Source of the DNA: Akkermansiaceae bacterium
Lineage (GTDB): Bacteria; Verrucomicrobiota; Verrucomicrobiia; Verrucomicrobiales; Akkermansiaceae
Length of the DNA stretch: 35,754 nt
Direction: 5' to 3'
NCBI GenBank assembly: GCA_025457665.1
Contig: JALOTY010000035.1
Coordinates: forward strand, 1-35,754
Shown: positions 25,989 to 33,590 of the stretch, one piece after another
Layout of the letters: the number at the start of each line of letters is the position of its first letter
How positions within the stretch are numbered: position 1 is the stretch's first letter
Notes under the pieces: generated by a model
Database searches by the model: none
What the model saw: only the letters and a program-made list of their open reading frames with translations
Told to the model about the DNA's origin: nothing
Program-made: the position numbers and the translations under genes

Positions 25989-26218
25989 GCCGCTTTGATG
26001 CCCAGGAAGGCGCTCAATTCCTTAAGCTCCGATCACGCGAGGGGCGAGAAAATCTTTGGCGCGACTGGCTGGGTCGCTTCTATGGCGATGGGGATGTTTT
26101 GGTGAGTTTTCAGTGGCGTTCTTCCGACCTCTTATGGATCAACCCAGACGAACTCAATGATTGCCACGTGGCTTCTTTGCTCCAAGCTGTTGCCGACTGT
26201 GATGGGTATCCTGCCTGA
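25982..26218 (+). pseudogene. Possible 3' fragment of a lost gene
   Basis: A 78-codon open frame runs from just after a TGA (25979-25981) to the TGA at 26216-26218. Its second half reads like protein, with FYGDGDVLVSFQW and DLLWINPDELND followed by VASLLQAVADCDGYPA. No ATG or GTG occurs near its beginning, so it may have lost its 5' end. Its stop overlaps an ATG (TGATG) that leads into the next gene. Chance cannot be excluded at this length. Confidence 0.3.
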
Positions 26219-26259
26219 TGAGGCTTGGGAGTCATCGAGGTCCTGAATCGAATGATCGC

Positions 26260-26733
26260 ATGATTGCCTTTTTCACCAAGTGCCTCGATATCGCCGTGCG
26301 GGAGACGCGTGTGGTCACGTTGCTTGACGACCGCACCGGGATTCCTGCCGGGAGTTATGTGTTTCACGAATTTTACTGTGATGATCTCACTTGCGATTGC
26401 CGGCGGGTGATGATCGTGATCACGCGTGAGGAAGATATGGAGATGCACCATCGGCTGGCGACGATCAGCTACGGATGGGAAAGCCCGGAATTCTATCAGA
26501 AATGGTCGGGCGAGGAGGATCCGGAATACAATCGTTCTCTTGCGAGGGCGGAGCTTGCACTTCTCAGTCCTCTTTCACCTTATTCCGATCTTTTGCTAGG
26601 TCTTTTCAAGGAATGCATGAACGAGGATCCCTCCTTGAAAGAGCGGTTCGCCCGGCATTATCGGCAATTCCGCGTGGCGATTCAAAGTCCGGGACACTGT
26701 CCACCCGGAGGAGGGCGGAGAAGGGGGCGATGA
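26260..26733 (+). CDS. Conserved hypothetical with cysteine-rich core
   Basis: The start at ATG 26260 gives 157 residues (MIAFFTKCLDIAVRETR). An in-frame ATG at 26218, overlapping the stop of the preceding fragment, would add 14 polar residues. The core SYVFHEFYCDDLTCDCRR holds three closely spaced cysteines (C-x5-C-x1-C) suited to metal binding. It is followed by ATISYGWESPEFYQKW and, near the end, FARHYRQFRVAI. I remember similar uncharacterised proteins in several phyla but no function. It lies at the edge of the decayed region. The 154 bases to the next gene show nothing. Confidence 0.7.
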   Translation: MIAFFTKCLDIAVRETRVVTLLDDRTGIPAGSYVFHEFYCDDLTCDCRRVMIVITREEDMEMHHRLATISYGWESPEFYQKWSGEEDPEYNRSLARAELALLSPLSPYSDLLLGLFKECMNEDPSLKERFARHYRQFRVAIQSPGHCPPGGGRRRGR

Positions 26734-26887
26734 ATGCCCTTCAAGATGGGTGGGGCGGTTTTGATTTGGAACGCGAAGGGTCCCCTGTGACAGACCGGGA
26801 GGCGAAGGGCTGTTTTTCTGAGGTGCATCCCTTTCCCCAGCCGCTGCTGCATTGACTTGGCTGGCGGGATGGATTCAGGATTGGGGC

Positions 26888-27532
26888 ATGAAATGGATCT
26901 CTTGGTTTTTCTTTTTTGCCCTGGCCCTCTCGCCGCTGCTTTCCGGCCGCGAGTTTACCGGGAAAAACGGCAAGAAGATCGAGGCCGAGATCCTTTCGAA
27001 AACCGCCAAGGAGGTGGAACTCAAGCTCAAGGACGGCCGGACCCTCAAGGTCCCGCTGGCATCGCTTTCCGAGGGCGACCAACTTTACGTCGCCACCTGG
27101 GAGTCGCCCGAGGAAATCCAACGCAAGCTCAAGGCGATCGATCCCGATGAAGTCCTCGCCGCGAAGGGATATGTCGATTTTCCCTTCGAGATCGTGGGTC
27201 AGGCCACGGTGGTCACGCTGCAACTTGGCGGCAAGGACGTGAAGCTCATGATCCATCATGGCAATGAGCAGCCGGTGATTCTCCAATCCGCCATGGAGGA
27301 AAAGGAACTTCCCATCGCGGCACTGGAAGGCGAGGGCGGTGGGCAGGTGGTGGGAACTTACCGGCCTGACAAGATCACCAACGGCAAGGGCGAATTGAGC
27401 AGTGCCGAATTTCTCGTCGCCAAGATCGATGGCCTCCCGGCCGGAGTCGATGGGCTCATCGGCGGCCAGTTCTTTGTCGATCGCAAAGCCCGCATGGACT
27501 TTGTCCACAAAAAGCTGTGGCTCGCGGATTGA
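26888..27532 (+). CDS. Exported SHD1 / degenerate retropepsin-like protein
   Basis: The ATG at 26888 starts a signal peptide (MKWISWFFFFALALSPLLSG), giving 214 residues; an upstream start at 26852 only lengthens the N-terminus. Residues about 20-70 form an SHD1-like module (FTGKNGKKIEAEIL, then LKVPLASLSEGDQ). The rest looks like an aspartyl protease-like fold: VTLQLGGKDVKLMI, then DGLIGGQFFVDRKARMDF, which is the C-terminal hallmark of single-domain retropepsin-like proteins. The catalytic D-T-G is replaced by HHG near residue 120, so protease activity is doubtful. It may serve as a binding protein. It is convergent with the SYLF gene, 24 bases away. Confidence 0.72.
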   Translation: MKWISWFFFFALALSPLLSGREFTGKNGKKIEAEILSKTAKEVELKLKDGRTLKVPLASLSEGDQLYVATWESPEEIQRKLKAIDPDEVLAAKGYVDFPFEIVGQATVVTLQLGGKDVKLMIHHGNEQPVILQSAMEEKELPIAALEGEGGGQVVGTYRPDKITNGKGELSSAEFLVAKIDGLPAGVDGLIGGQFFVDRKARMDFVHKKLWLAD

Positions 27533-27556
27533 GGCTCGCGGGTGATTTTTTACCGA

Positions 27557-28132
27557 TCAGGGCCTCGGATGAATGCGGGTGATCTTCGATCCCTGCAATC
27601 CAAGCCCGCCCATCAGACCGCGCTGGTTGAAGAAAAACGCATAGGTGCCTTTTTGCACCGTGGTGGTGGAAAGGGATGCGGCACGTCCTTGATCGACGAC
27701 CACGAGGCTGGGCGCGCTGCCGAGTTCCCAGCCATTGGCGCGGTTGATGTTTTGGAAGGCCTCTTCATCCATGAGGAAAAGGGCGTAACCGTAACGCTGC
27801 ACCCCGGCTTGGAAACCATAGGAAAGCCCGCCGGTCTGATAGAAATCGCGGATGCTTCCATCCGGGCGGATGAGTGCACCGTCGCCTCCCATCCCGCCCA
27901 CCATGAAACCTCCTTTGGTGATTTCCGGGAAGACCAGCACCCCCATGGCCCGATTGCCCAGGGCTCGTGCTTTGGGATTCACGCGATAGAGACGGTTCAG
28001 TGCCATGCGAGAATCCGAAGCGATCTGACTGGCGCTGCCACCTGTGCCGGAGGGGCCGGAGGCGCACTGGGTCAGGGGCAGACAGGCAGCGAGGCCGAGG
28101 ATGAGTGCCAATCGTCGAAGCAGGGATTTCAT
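27557..28132 (-). CDS. SYLF (YSC84) domain lipoprotein
   Basis: The product has 191 residues. The N-terminus is a lipoprotein signal; a good lipobox LAAC places the lipidated cysteine at 17, and a second cysteine is at 23. The SYLF domain covers about 40-190. Recognisable elements are GVLVFPEITKGGFMVGG, YQTGGLSYGFQAGVQ, GYALFLMDEEAF and a C-terminal NQRGLMGGLGLQGSKI. SYLF proteins bind phosphoinositides in eukaryotes; bacterial homologues are often outer-membrane-associated and of uncertain role. Regulation is not visible. It faces the SRP RNA region upstream. Confidence 0.92.
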   Translation of the reverse strand: MKSLLRRLALILGLAACLPLTQCASGPSGTGGSASQIASDSRMALNRLYRVNPKARALGNRAMGVLVFPEITKGGFMVGGMGGDGALIRPDGSIRDFYQTGGLSYGFQAGVQRYGYALFLMDEEAFQNINRANGWELGSAPSLVVVDQGRAASLSTTTVQKGTYAFFFNQRGLMGGLGLQGSKITRIHPRP

Positions 28133-28259
28133 GAATAGGGTGAGGTCAGGGGTGAAAGCAGACCGACCAACGTGACCAGCCTTTCTGAAAATCCCCCTTT
28201 TGCCTATCCGGTTTGCGCACGACCCGAGCCGTCGCGGGAAGATGGTGCTGAGTTCCCCA

Positions 28260-28366
28260 AAAAGTGCTGCCAGGGAACCGCGGCAAATTCGGACAAACTA
28301 CCGTTGCTCCGATCAAGGCCTGGCGGGGTTCGCCTGCCGAAGCTCCACGGCCCCTGACAGCGGCGG
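28260..28366 (-). ncRNA. ffs: Signal recognition particle RNA (4.5S, bacterial small type)
   Basis: On the minus strand, AACCCCGCCAGG (28330-28319) and AGCAACGGTAG (28308-28298) match the two sides of the SRP domain IV core. They are spaced by exactly 10 bases, as in other bacteria. The flanks fold into a long rod. CGAAC pairs with GTTTG, CGGCA with TGCCG, and GCTGTCAGGGG near the 5' end with CCCTGGCAGC at the 3' end, with some wobble pairs. TTTTT (28263-28259) gives a natural 3' end, so the RNA is about 105 bases. It would bind Ffh and guide membrane proteins to the translocon. The apical loop is odd: CC-TTGATC-GG in place of the GGAA tetraloop. Both ends are estimates. Confidence 0.8.
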
Positions 28367-28398
28367 CAGTGAACACGCCCGCACCCCTGCTTGCAACG

Positions 28399-28443
28399 GC
28401 TTTTTCCCCGGACCTTGCGCCGGAGACTTTCCCCGGAAAAAGC
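28399..28443. repeat. Long inverted repeat upstream of the SRP RNA
   Basis: GCTTTTTCC (28399-28407) and GGAAAAAGC (28435-28443) are perfect 9-bp inverted repeats around a 27-base loop that holds two CCGG blocks. With the SRP RNA and the hairpin next to it, this accounts for the structured part of the 489-base space between the SYLF gene and tsaC. I see no protein gene there. Confidence 0.5.
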
Positions 28444-28444
28444 G

Positions 28445-28468
28445 AAGGCCGCGCACTCGCGCGGCCTT
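28445..28468. terminator. Perfect GC-rich hairpin
   Basis: AAGGCCGCGC (28445-28454) and GCGCGGCCTT (28459-28468) form a 10-bp stem with loop ACTC. Preceding purines (AAAAAGCG) on the plus strand give CGCTTTTT after the hairpin when read on the minus strand, which fits an intrinsic terminator in that direction. No minus-strand gene ends just upstream in the window, so its client is unclear. Confidence 0.55.
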
Positions 28469-28621
28469 CTAAGTGTCATGAAACTAGGAAAATTGTTCCG
28501 GGGTTGCCCCTGCGGATGTGCGTAGAGTGGGGTTTTCTCACCCATCTGTCATGTCACCATTTTTTGGGACACGGCCGGAAACCCGGGAAACCGCGGCTTG
28601 CCCGCCGCCGCTGCCGCATCT

Positions 28622-29665
28622 ATGGCAAGCGCCGTGGCAGAGACGCGCATCATTCAGGCTCAGGACGACGACATGAAAGCCGCCGTCCGCGAGGCTGTGG
28701 CCCTCCTGGCAGCAGGCGAAATCGTCGCCCTGCCGACGGAAACCGTTTACGGCCTGGGGGCCGATGCCCTGAACCCCGCCGCCGTCGCGCGGGTCTTCGA
28801 AGCCAAGGAGCGCCCGGCTTTCGATCCCCTGATCGTCCACATCGGCAGCGTGAAACAGCTCGATGAGGTCGCCGTGATTCCGGCGGAGATCGAGGAAACG
28901 GTCCACAAATTGATTTCCGCCTTCTGGCCGGGTCCGCTCACTCTCGTGCTGCCGAAAACCCCGCAGATTCCCGATCTTGTCACCAGCGGCCAGCCCACAG
29001 TCGCCGTCCGCCAGAGCGCCAACAAGGTCTTTCGGGCCATCGGCAAGGAACTCGGCCGACCCATCGCCGCGCCCAGTGCGAATCGCTTCGGCAGGATTTC
29101 CCCCACCTCCGCCAGCGCCGTCCTCAAGGAACTCGACGGCCGCATCCCGCTCATCGTCGATGCCGGGGCCTGCCGCGATGGGCTGGAAAGCACGATCGTC
29201 CGCATCGAATCCGGAGAAAAACGCCCCGAAATCCACATCCTGCGGCCCGGCCCGGTGACGAAGAAGGAGCTCCAGAACTTCGGCCGTGTGGTGGTGGAAA
29301 AGAAGCGCCTCATCGACGCCCCCGAGGCTCCCGGCCAGCTCGCCAGCCACTATGCTCCTCGTACTCCGCTGCTGATGTTTGACGATCCCCGGGAATTCCG
29401 CGCGGAACCCGGGAAAAGATACGGGCTCCTCAGCTACAAGGAAGATCCCAAGGCCGGCTACCTCGGTCTGCACGATTGGGCTGTCGTCGAAGCCCTCAGC
29501 CCCGGCAGCGGGAAACTGCCCGAGGCCGCCGTCCGCCTTTTCCACGTCATGCGGACCCTCGATGAAGCCGGGCTGGATTTCATCGTTGCCGAGCCGGTCA
29601 GCGACGTGGGCCTGGGCCAGGCGATCATGGACCGCCTCCGCCGTGCCGCCACCGCGGGGGATTGA
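28622..29665 (+). CDS. tsaC: L-threonylcarbamoyladenylate synthase, long Sua5 form
   Basis: The product has 347 residues from ATG 28622; a TTG 24 bases earlier only adds alanines. The YrdC domain (about 15-205) shows PTETVYGLGADAL, AKERPAFDPLIVHI, FWPGPLTLVL, PTVAVRQ and APSANRFGRISPTSA. A Sua5 C-terminal domain (about 240-345) begins PGQLASHYAPRTPLL. The enzyme makes threonylcarbamoyl-AMP from threonine, bicarbonate and ATP, the first step of the t6A modification at position 37 of tRNAs reading ANN codons. Most family members have R-P-x-x-x-P-L after the lysine-rich loop; here Lys-Glu-Arg-Pro-Ala-Phe-Asp-Pro-Leu fits. It is the first of five genes on the plus strand. Confidence 0.94.
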   Translation: MASAVAETRIIQAQDDDMKAAVREAVALLAAGEIVALPTETVYGLGADALNPAAVARVFEAKERPAFDPLIVHIGSVKQLDEVAVIPAEIEETVHKLISAFWPGPLTLVLPKTPQIPDLVTSGQPTVAVRQSANKVFRAIGKELGRPIAAPSANRFGRISPTSASAVLKELDGRIPLIVDAGACRDGLESTIVRIESGEKRPEIHILRPGPVTKKELQNFGRVVVEKKRLIDAPEAPGQLASHYAPRTPLLMFDDPREFRAEPGKRYGLLSYKEDPKAGYLGLHDWAVVEALSPGSGKLPEAAVRLFHVMRTLDEAGLDFIVAEPVSDVGLGQAIMDRLRRAATAGD

Positions 29666-29732
29666 TCGAAATCCCGCGCCATCACGTCCCCGTCCTTGCG
29701 CGGGGGCGGATCGCGTCTAACCTCACCGCGTC

Positions 29733-30353
29733 ATGGCGAAGAAACGCATCATCCTCCAGGCCCTCATCGTCCTCGCCGTCGTCTGGGGCCTCGTCGTCGG
29801 TGTCCGCGCCCTGGCAGGTTCCAAGCGGATCACGGCAGATAAAATCGAGCGCGAAGTCGCCTCCATGTCGCTGGAAGACTGGTCCGAGGGTGTCCCGGAA
29901 GGTGAGGATCCCTCCGCCCGCGAGGCCCGCGTCCGCGAAATTGCCGAGATGTTCAATCGCCTCGATTTCGGCGAACGCCAGAAAGCCCACCAAAGGCGCG
30001 TGGGCGACCAGTTCTTCGATCGCATGAGCCCGGGCGAGAAGGACCTGTTTGTCGATCTCACCATCGAGAAATCCATGGAAACCTTCATGGATGCCCTTGA
30101 TGCGATGACGCCCCGCGAACGGAAAAAGATCGTCGAAGACGGCCTGCGTCAGATCGAGGAGGGGCGCACGGCCGATGACATTGCGCGATTCCGCAAGGAC
30201 AACGAGGAAGCGCTCTCGAAGATCACCGATGAAGGTCTCAAAGCTTATTTCGAGAAAGCGAATGCCGATACCAAGCTCGATCTCGCACCCCTGATGCAGG
30301 AAATGGATGGCCTGCTCAAGGGTTTCACCCGCAAGGATTTTCGTCCGGACTGA
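29733..30353 (+). CDS. Membrane-anchored hypothetical protein
   Basis: The 206-residue product starts Met-Ala-Lys-Lys-Arg and has one transmembrane segment (about 7-27). The rest is highly charged and helical, with MSPGEKDLFVDLTIEKSME and MTPRERKKIVEDGLRQIEEG. These two units share the frame M-S/T-P-x-E-K/R-K, suggesting a repeated helical motif. The protein likely sits in the inner membrane with a soluble domain outside the cytoplasm or toward it; the sequence does not decide. No family is recognised. It ends 14 bases before the pseudopilin gene. Confidence 0.75.
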   Translation: MAKKRIILQALIVLAVVWGLVVGVRALAGSKRITADKIEREVASMSLEDWSEGVPEGEDPSAREARVREIAEMFNRLDFGERQKAHQRRVGDQFFDRMSPGEKDLFVDLTIEKSMETFMDALDAMTPRERKKIVEDGLRQIEEGRTADDIARFRKDNEEALSKITDEGLKAYFEKANADTKLDLAPLMQEMDGLLKGFTRKDFRPD

Positions 30354-30367
30354 CCACCGATTGACCC

Positions 30368-30913
30368 ATGACGGCGGAAACTTCCCAAGTTCGATCCATC
30401 CCTGCCCGCGGTTTCACCCTTACGGAGTTGCTGGTGACCGTGGTCATCATCGCCGCCTTGGCTGCGATCGTCACTCCCTTCATCCGCAGCGGCATGCGTT
30501 CCGCCAACAAGGCCGCCTGCCTGAACAACCTCCGCCAGATCGGCACCGGCCTCGCCACTTACGCTCAGGAACACGGCAACCGCATGCCGCAGATCGAAGT
30601 CGGCCGGACATCCCGCACCGAAGAAATCCCCGTTCTCGAAACCGCTCTGGAACCCTATCTCGACAACAAGGAAGTCTTCCATTGCCCGGAAGACGACGAA
30701 CTCTTCGAAAAGTCCGGCTCCAGCTACTTCTGGAACCCCACCCAAAGCGGCCTGCGCCTCACCAAGCTCGAATTCTTTGGCACCAGTGATCTCAAACGCA
30801 TCCCGCTCGTCTTTGACAAAGAGGCCTGGCACGGCGAAGGGGACGAGGGAACGATGTTCCTCTATGCCGACTGGACGGCATCCGACCGCGTGGAATTCAA
30901 CATCGATCCCTGA
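30368..30913 (+). CDS. Type II secretion-like pseudopilin
   Basis: The product has 181 residues. A class III prepilin signal is clear: a short basic leader, RGFTLTELLV (14-23) and a hydrophobic helix to about residue 35. Cleavage by prepilin peptidase after G15 and methylation of the new phenylalanine are expected; the conserved glutamate is E20 (fifth residue of the mature protein). After a short linker, NKAACLNNLRQIGTGLATYA matches the G-type (DUF1559-like) pseudopilins that are numerous in Verrucomicrobia and Planctomycetes. The C-terminal region has a cysteine in VFHCPEDDE. The role is in a type II secretion or type IV pilus-like system; no other component is in the window. The ABC ATPase gene begins 11 bases later. 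Confidence 0.88.
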   Translation: MTAETSQVRSIPARGFTLTELLVTVVIIAALAAIVTPFIRSGMRSANKAACLNNLRQIGTGLATYAQEHGNRMPQIEVGRTSRTEEIPVLETALEPYLDNKEVFHCPEDDELFEKSGSSYFWNPTQSGLRLTKLEFFGTSDLKRIPLVFDKEAWHGEGDEGTMFLYADWTASDRVEFNIDP

Positions 30914-30924
30914 CACGACCCCTG

Positions 30925-31812
30925 ATGAGCGCGATGCTGGAAGTGGAAAATCTTTACAAGACCTTTGCCGGCAAGCCGGCGCTGGAGGGTGTTTCCTTTG
31001 CCGTGCAGGAAGGGGAAATCTATGGCCTGCTCGGCCACAACGGTGCCGGCAAAAGCACCACACTCGGCATTATCCTCGGCATGGTGGCTCCGGATCGCGG
31101 TGAAGCCCGCATCGGTGGTGTCTCGGTTCAGCGTGAGCGCGCCAACGCCCTCAAACGCGTGGGCTCCATTTTCGAAAGCCCCTGTTTCTACGAATACCTC
31201 AGCGGTTGGGAAAACCTCAAGCTGCTGTCCACCTATTCCGGTCCCTTCGATCGCAAAGCGACGGAAGCCGTGGTGGAACGTGTCGGCCTCACCGCCCGCA
31301 TCGGCTCCAAGGTGCGCACCTATTCGCACGGCATGCGCCAGCGACTCGCCCTTGCCCAGTCGCTCCTGCCCATGCCGCGCGTGATGCTGCTGGATGAACC
31401 CACCGATGGTCTCGACCCGGAAGGCATCAAGTGGTTCCGCGATTTCATCCTCGGACTGCGGCGGGATGAAGGCATCACCGTCCTTTTCAACTCCCACCTT
31501 CTCGCGGAAGTCGAACAGATGTGCGATCGCGTCGCCATCCTGCGGCAGGGGAAACGAGTCTTCGAAGGTGCCGTCAAAGGTCTCGGTCAGGAAGAGAAGA
31601 TTTTCGAACTCGACGTCGATCCCTGGGACAAAGCCGCGGAGTTTCTCGAACTGCAAGGTTGCAAGATCCTTGAAGGCGGCCGTGTCGCCATGCCCGATGA
31701 TCTCGATCCCGCCCTCATGGTTGCCGCCCTCGTCGGCATCAACGTCCGCATCTCCGCCTTTACCCCGGTGCGCCGTTCGCTTGAAGACTTCTACCTGGAG
31801 ATGACCCGATGA
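30925..31812 (+). CDS. ABC transporter ATP-binding protein (ABC-2 type)
   Basis: The product is 295 residues, usual for the family. Walker A is GHNGAGKST (37-45), the signature is YSHGMRQRL, Walker B is VMLLDEPTDGLDP, and the switch histidine lies in FNSHLLAEVEQ. The domain after about 210 is a short tail seen in ABC-2 exporters. Partners in this class include bacteriocin, drug and NatA/GldA-type exporters; the substrate is unknown. Its stop overlaps the permease start by 4 bases, so both form one unit. A later ATG at 30934 would also give an intact domain. Confidence 0.94.
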   Translation: MSAMLEVENLYKTFAGKPALEGVSFAVQEGEIYGLLGHNGAGKSTTLGIILGMVAPDRGEARIGGVSVQRERANALKRVGSIFESPCFYEYLSGWENLKLLSTYSGPFDRKATEAVVERVGLTARIGSKVRTYSHGMRQRLALAQSLLPMPRVMLLDEPTDGLDPEGIKWFRDFILGLRRDEGITVLFNSHLLAEVEQMCDRVAILRQGKRVFEGAVKGLGQEEKIFELDVDPWDKAAEFLELQGCKILEGGRVAMPDDLDPALMVAALVGINVRISAFTPVRRSLEDFYLEMTR

Positions 31813-32657
31813 TGTTCCTCCATCAACTCTACGGCGAGATCCGCAAGCTCTTCGCCCGTCCCCGCACCTACATGGGATATGGGGCGTTCCTCATCATGGA
31901 GCTTGTGATCGTGCTGGTCTACAAGTTCACGGATGGCCAGTACTACATGCGCCGTCTCATCGAGCGCAACGGCTTCGAGTCGGACATCTACTTCAGCTCC
32001 CTTTCGCTCACCTTCCTTGTCATGCTCTTCAGCATGTTCCTGTTAGGTTCCATCTTCTTTGCCCTGGTAGCGGGCGATGTCGTGGCCAAGGAAAACGAGG
32101 ATGGCAATCTCCGCCTCGTTCTTGCCCGGCCCATTTCGCGGCTGCGATTGCTGTTGGTGAAATACACCGCGGTGGCCGTTTACACTTTTACCTTCGTGTT
32201 CTTTGTCGGTCTCACCGGCTACCTCATGGCCGTCATGGCCGTGGGCTGGCAGGGCGGGCTCTTCATCGCCGAACAAAAGATGAAGGTCTTCGCCGTTTAT
32301 CCCGAATGGGGTGATGGCATCGCCCGCCTCGCCATCGGCGCTGCCGGGATCGGTGTGAGCATGATCACGCTGTCCTCGCTGGCCTTCATGTTCTCCTGCT
32401 TCCGCATCAAGCCCGCCGCCGCGACCATTGTCACTCTGGCGATCCTGTTTGTGGACATGATCCTCCAGAACTTCCCCTTCTTCCAGCCCTTCGAGCACTG
32501 GTTCATCACCTGGCGGATGAGTTGCTGGCTCTATCTGATGGAGAAATCGATCTCCTGGCCGAAGATCATCGAGGCCTATGTCTTCCTTGGCGGCCTCAAC
32601 TTCACCTTCTTCATGGTCGGCCTGCTCGCCTTCCGTCTCCGTGATTTCAAGACCTGA
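31809..32657 (+). CDS. ABC-2 type transporter permease
   Basis: The 282-residue product has six hydrophobic segments in the ABC-2 arrangement, with a large soluble loop after the first (about 40-60). The segment ALVAGDVVAKENEDGNLRLVLARPISR is the typical EAA-like coupling region found in NatB/GldF-like permeases. It pairs with the upstream ATPase to export an unknown substrate. Start overlaps the preceding stop (ATGATG context). The convergent PLC gene ends 4 bases after its stop. Confidence 0.92.
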   Translation: MMFLHQLYGEIRKLFARPRTYMGYGAFLIMELVIVLVYKFTDGQYYMRRLIERNGFESDIYFSSLSLTFLVMLFSMFLLGSIFFALVAGDVVAKENEDGNLRLVLARPISRLRLLLVKYTAVAVYTFTFVFFVGLTGYLMAVMAVGWQGGLFIAEQKMKVFAVYPEWGDGIARLAIGAAGIGVSMITLSSLAFMFSCFRIKPAAATIVTLAILFVDMILQNFPFFQPFEHWFITWRMSCWLYLMEKSISWPKIIEAYVFLGGLNFTFFMVGLLAFRLRDFKT

Positions 32658-32661
32658 GACC

Positions 32662-33528
32662 TCAGTGGTTTCGCTGATAGATGGCCTTCGCCAGTTCCGG
32701 GGTGATGAAATCCATCACCAGCACTCCCACCGGGGCTTTGGGGTTGGCGACGAGATACTCCATGACCTTGGGATTCACGCCCCTCGAAACTTTCGTGATG
32801 TCCGGGATGCCAAAGCCCCGCGTCACATAGCCACTGGTGAAATTCAAAGTCAGCGGCCCGGCGGCCTTGCGGGTTTCCTCCAGCATCGCCTCCACCTCCT
32901 GCCATTTTTCCTCCGGACTCGCCACCCGGTAGCGGTCCTGCACGCGCAGGCCGTTCTGCTCGAATCGACGGTTGTTCGGCCATGCGGTCGCATCGATCCC
33001 CAACTCCCCCGGCGCGCCGAATCGACGGAACAACACGATCTTGCCCCGTGCCTCGCCCAGCGTCGGCACCCGTTTCCCCAGCCACCAGCGGTCGCGATGA
33101 GCGGCTGTTAGATCGGCGAAGGTTTCGGGAAAGGTGCGGCTGTTCCCCTGGGGACGATGTTCCTCTTTCACGCTCATGATGACCGTTTCGCCGCGATTCT
33201 TTTCGAGGAAGGTCAGCACTTCATCCTGCACGGTGGTGAAATCGATGCGTTGATCGACGCTGCCATGATGAATGCGGAATGTGTCCTTGCGATGTCGGCA
33301 GCGGATGTCGAGAAAGCGCACCCCGGCTTCGAGTTGTTGGGGGATCGTCAGTTCCTGGCATTTTGCCGTGGCGGCCATCGGTTCGAACCTCGCTCCTGCA
33401 TCATGCGTGCCGGGAATCGAAAGCGACGCCAGGCTTTTGCCGGCATCGAGTTTCTTCATCCAGTCTTCTCCGCCCGCTTGCAACAGAGTCGGCAGCAGCA
33501 GAAACATCGCCAGGAATCTTGCCATCAT
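32662..33528 (-). CDS. Secreted PI-PLC X-domain phosphodiesterase
   Basis: The product has 288 residues with a signal peptide (residues 1-18). The catalytic domain matches bacterial phosphatidylinositol-specific phospholipase C: SIPGTHDAG, with H42 as the first catalytic histidine, LDIRCRHR, and FRIHHGS, with H88 as the second. An aromatic-rich segment (DRWWLGKRVPTLGEARGKIV) fits the substrate groove. The enzyme would cleave phosphoinositides or glycosylphosphatidylinositol anchors outside the cell. Relatives in bacteria include enzymes of unknown substrate, so specificity is open. It faces the ABC permease and shares a 62-base gap with the next gene upstream. Confidence 0.92.
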   Translation of the reverse strand: MMARFLAMFLLLPTLLQAGGEDWMKKLDAGKSLASLSIPGTHDAGARFEPMAATAKCQELTIPQQLEAGVRFLDIRCRHRKDTFRIHHGSVDQRIDFTTVQDEVLTFLEKNRGETVIMSVKEEHRPQGNSRTFPETFADLTAAHRDRWWLGKRVPTLGEARGKIVLFRRFGAPGELGIDATAWPNNRRFEQNGLRVQDRYRVASPEEKWQEVEAMLEETRKAAGPLTLNFTSGYVTRGFGIPDITKVSRGVNPKVMEYLVANPKAPVGVLVMDFITPELAKAIYQRNH

Positions 33529-33590
33529 CGTAACGGGATCCCAGCAGTCCGCCGGGATTCTGGCAAGCCGGTCTCAGGGGATTCGCTGGC

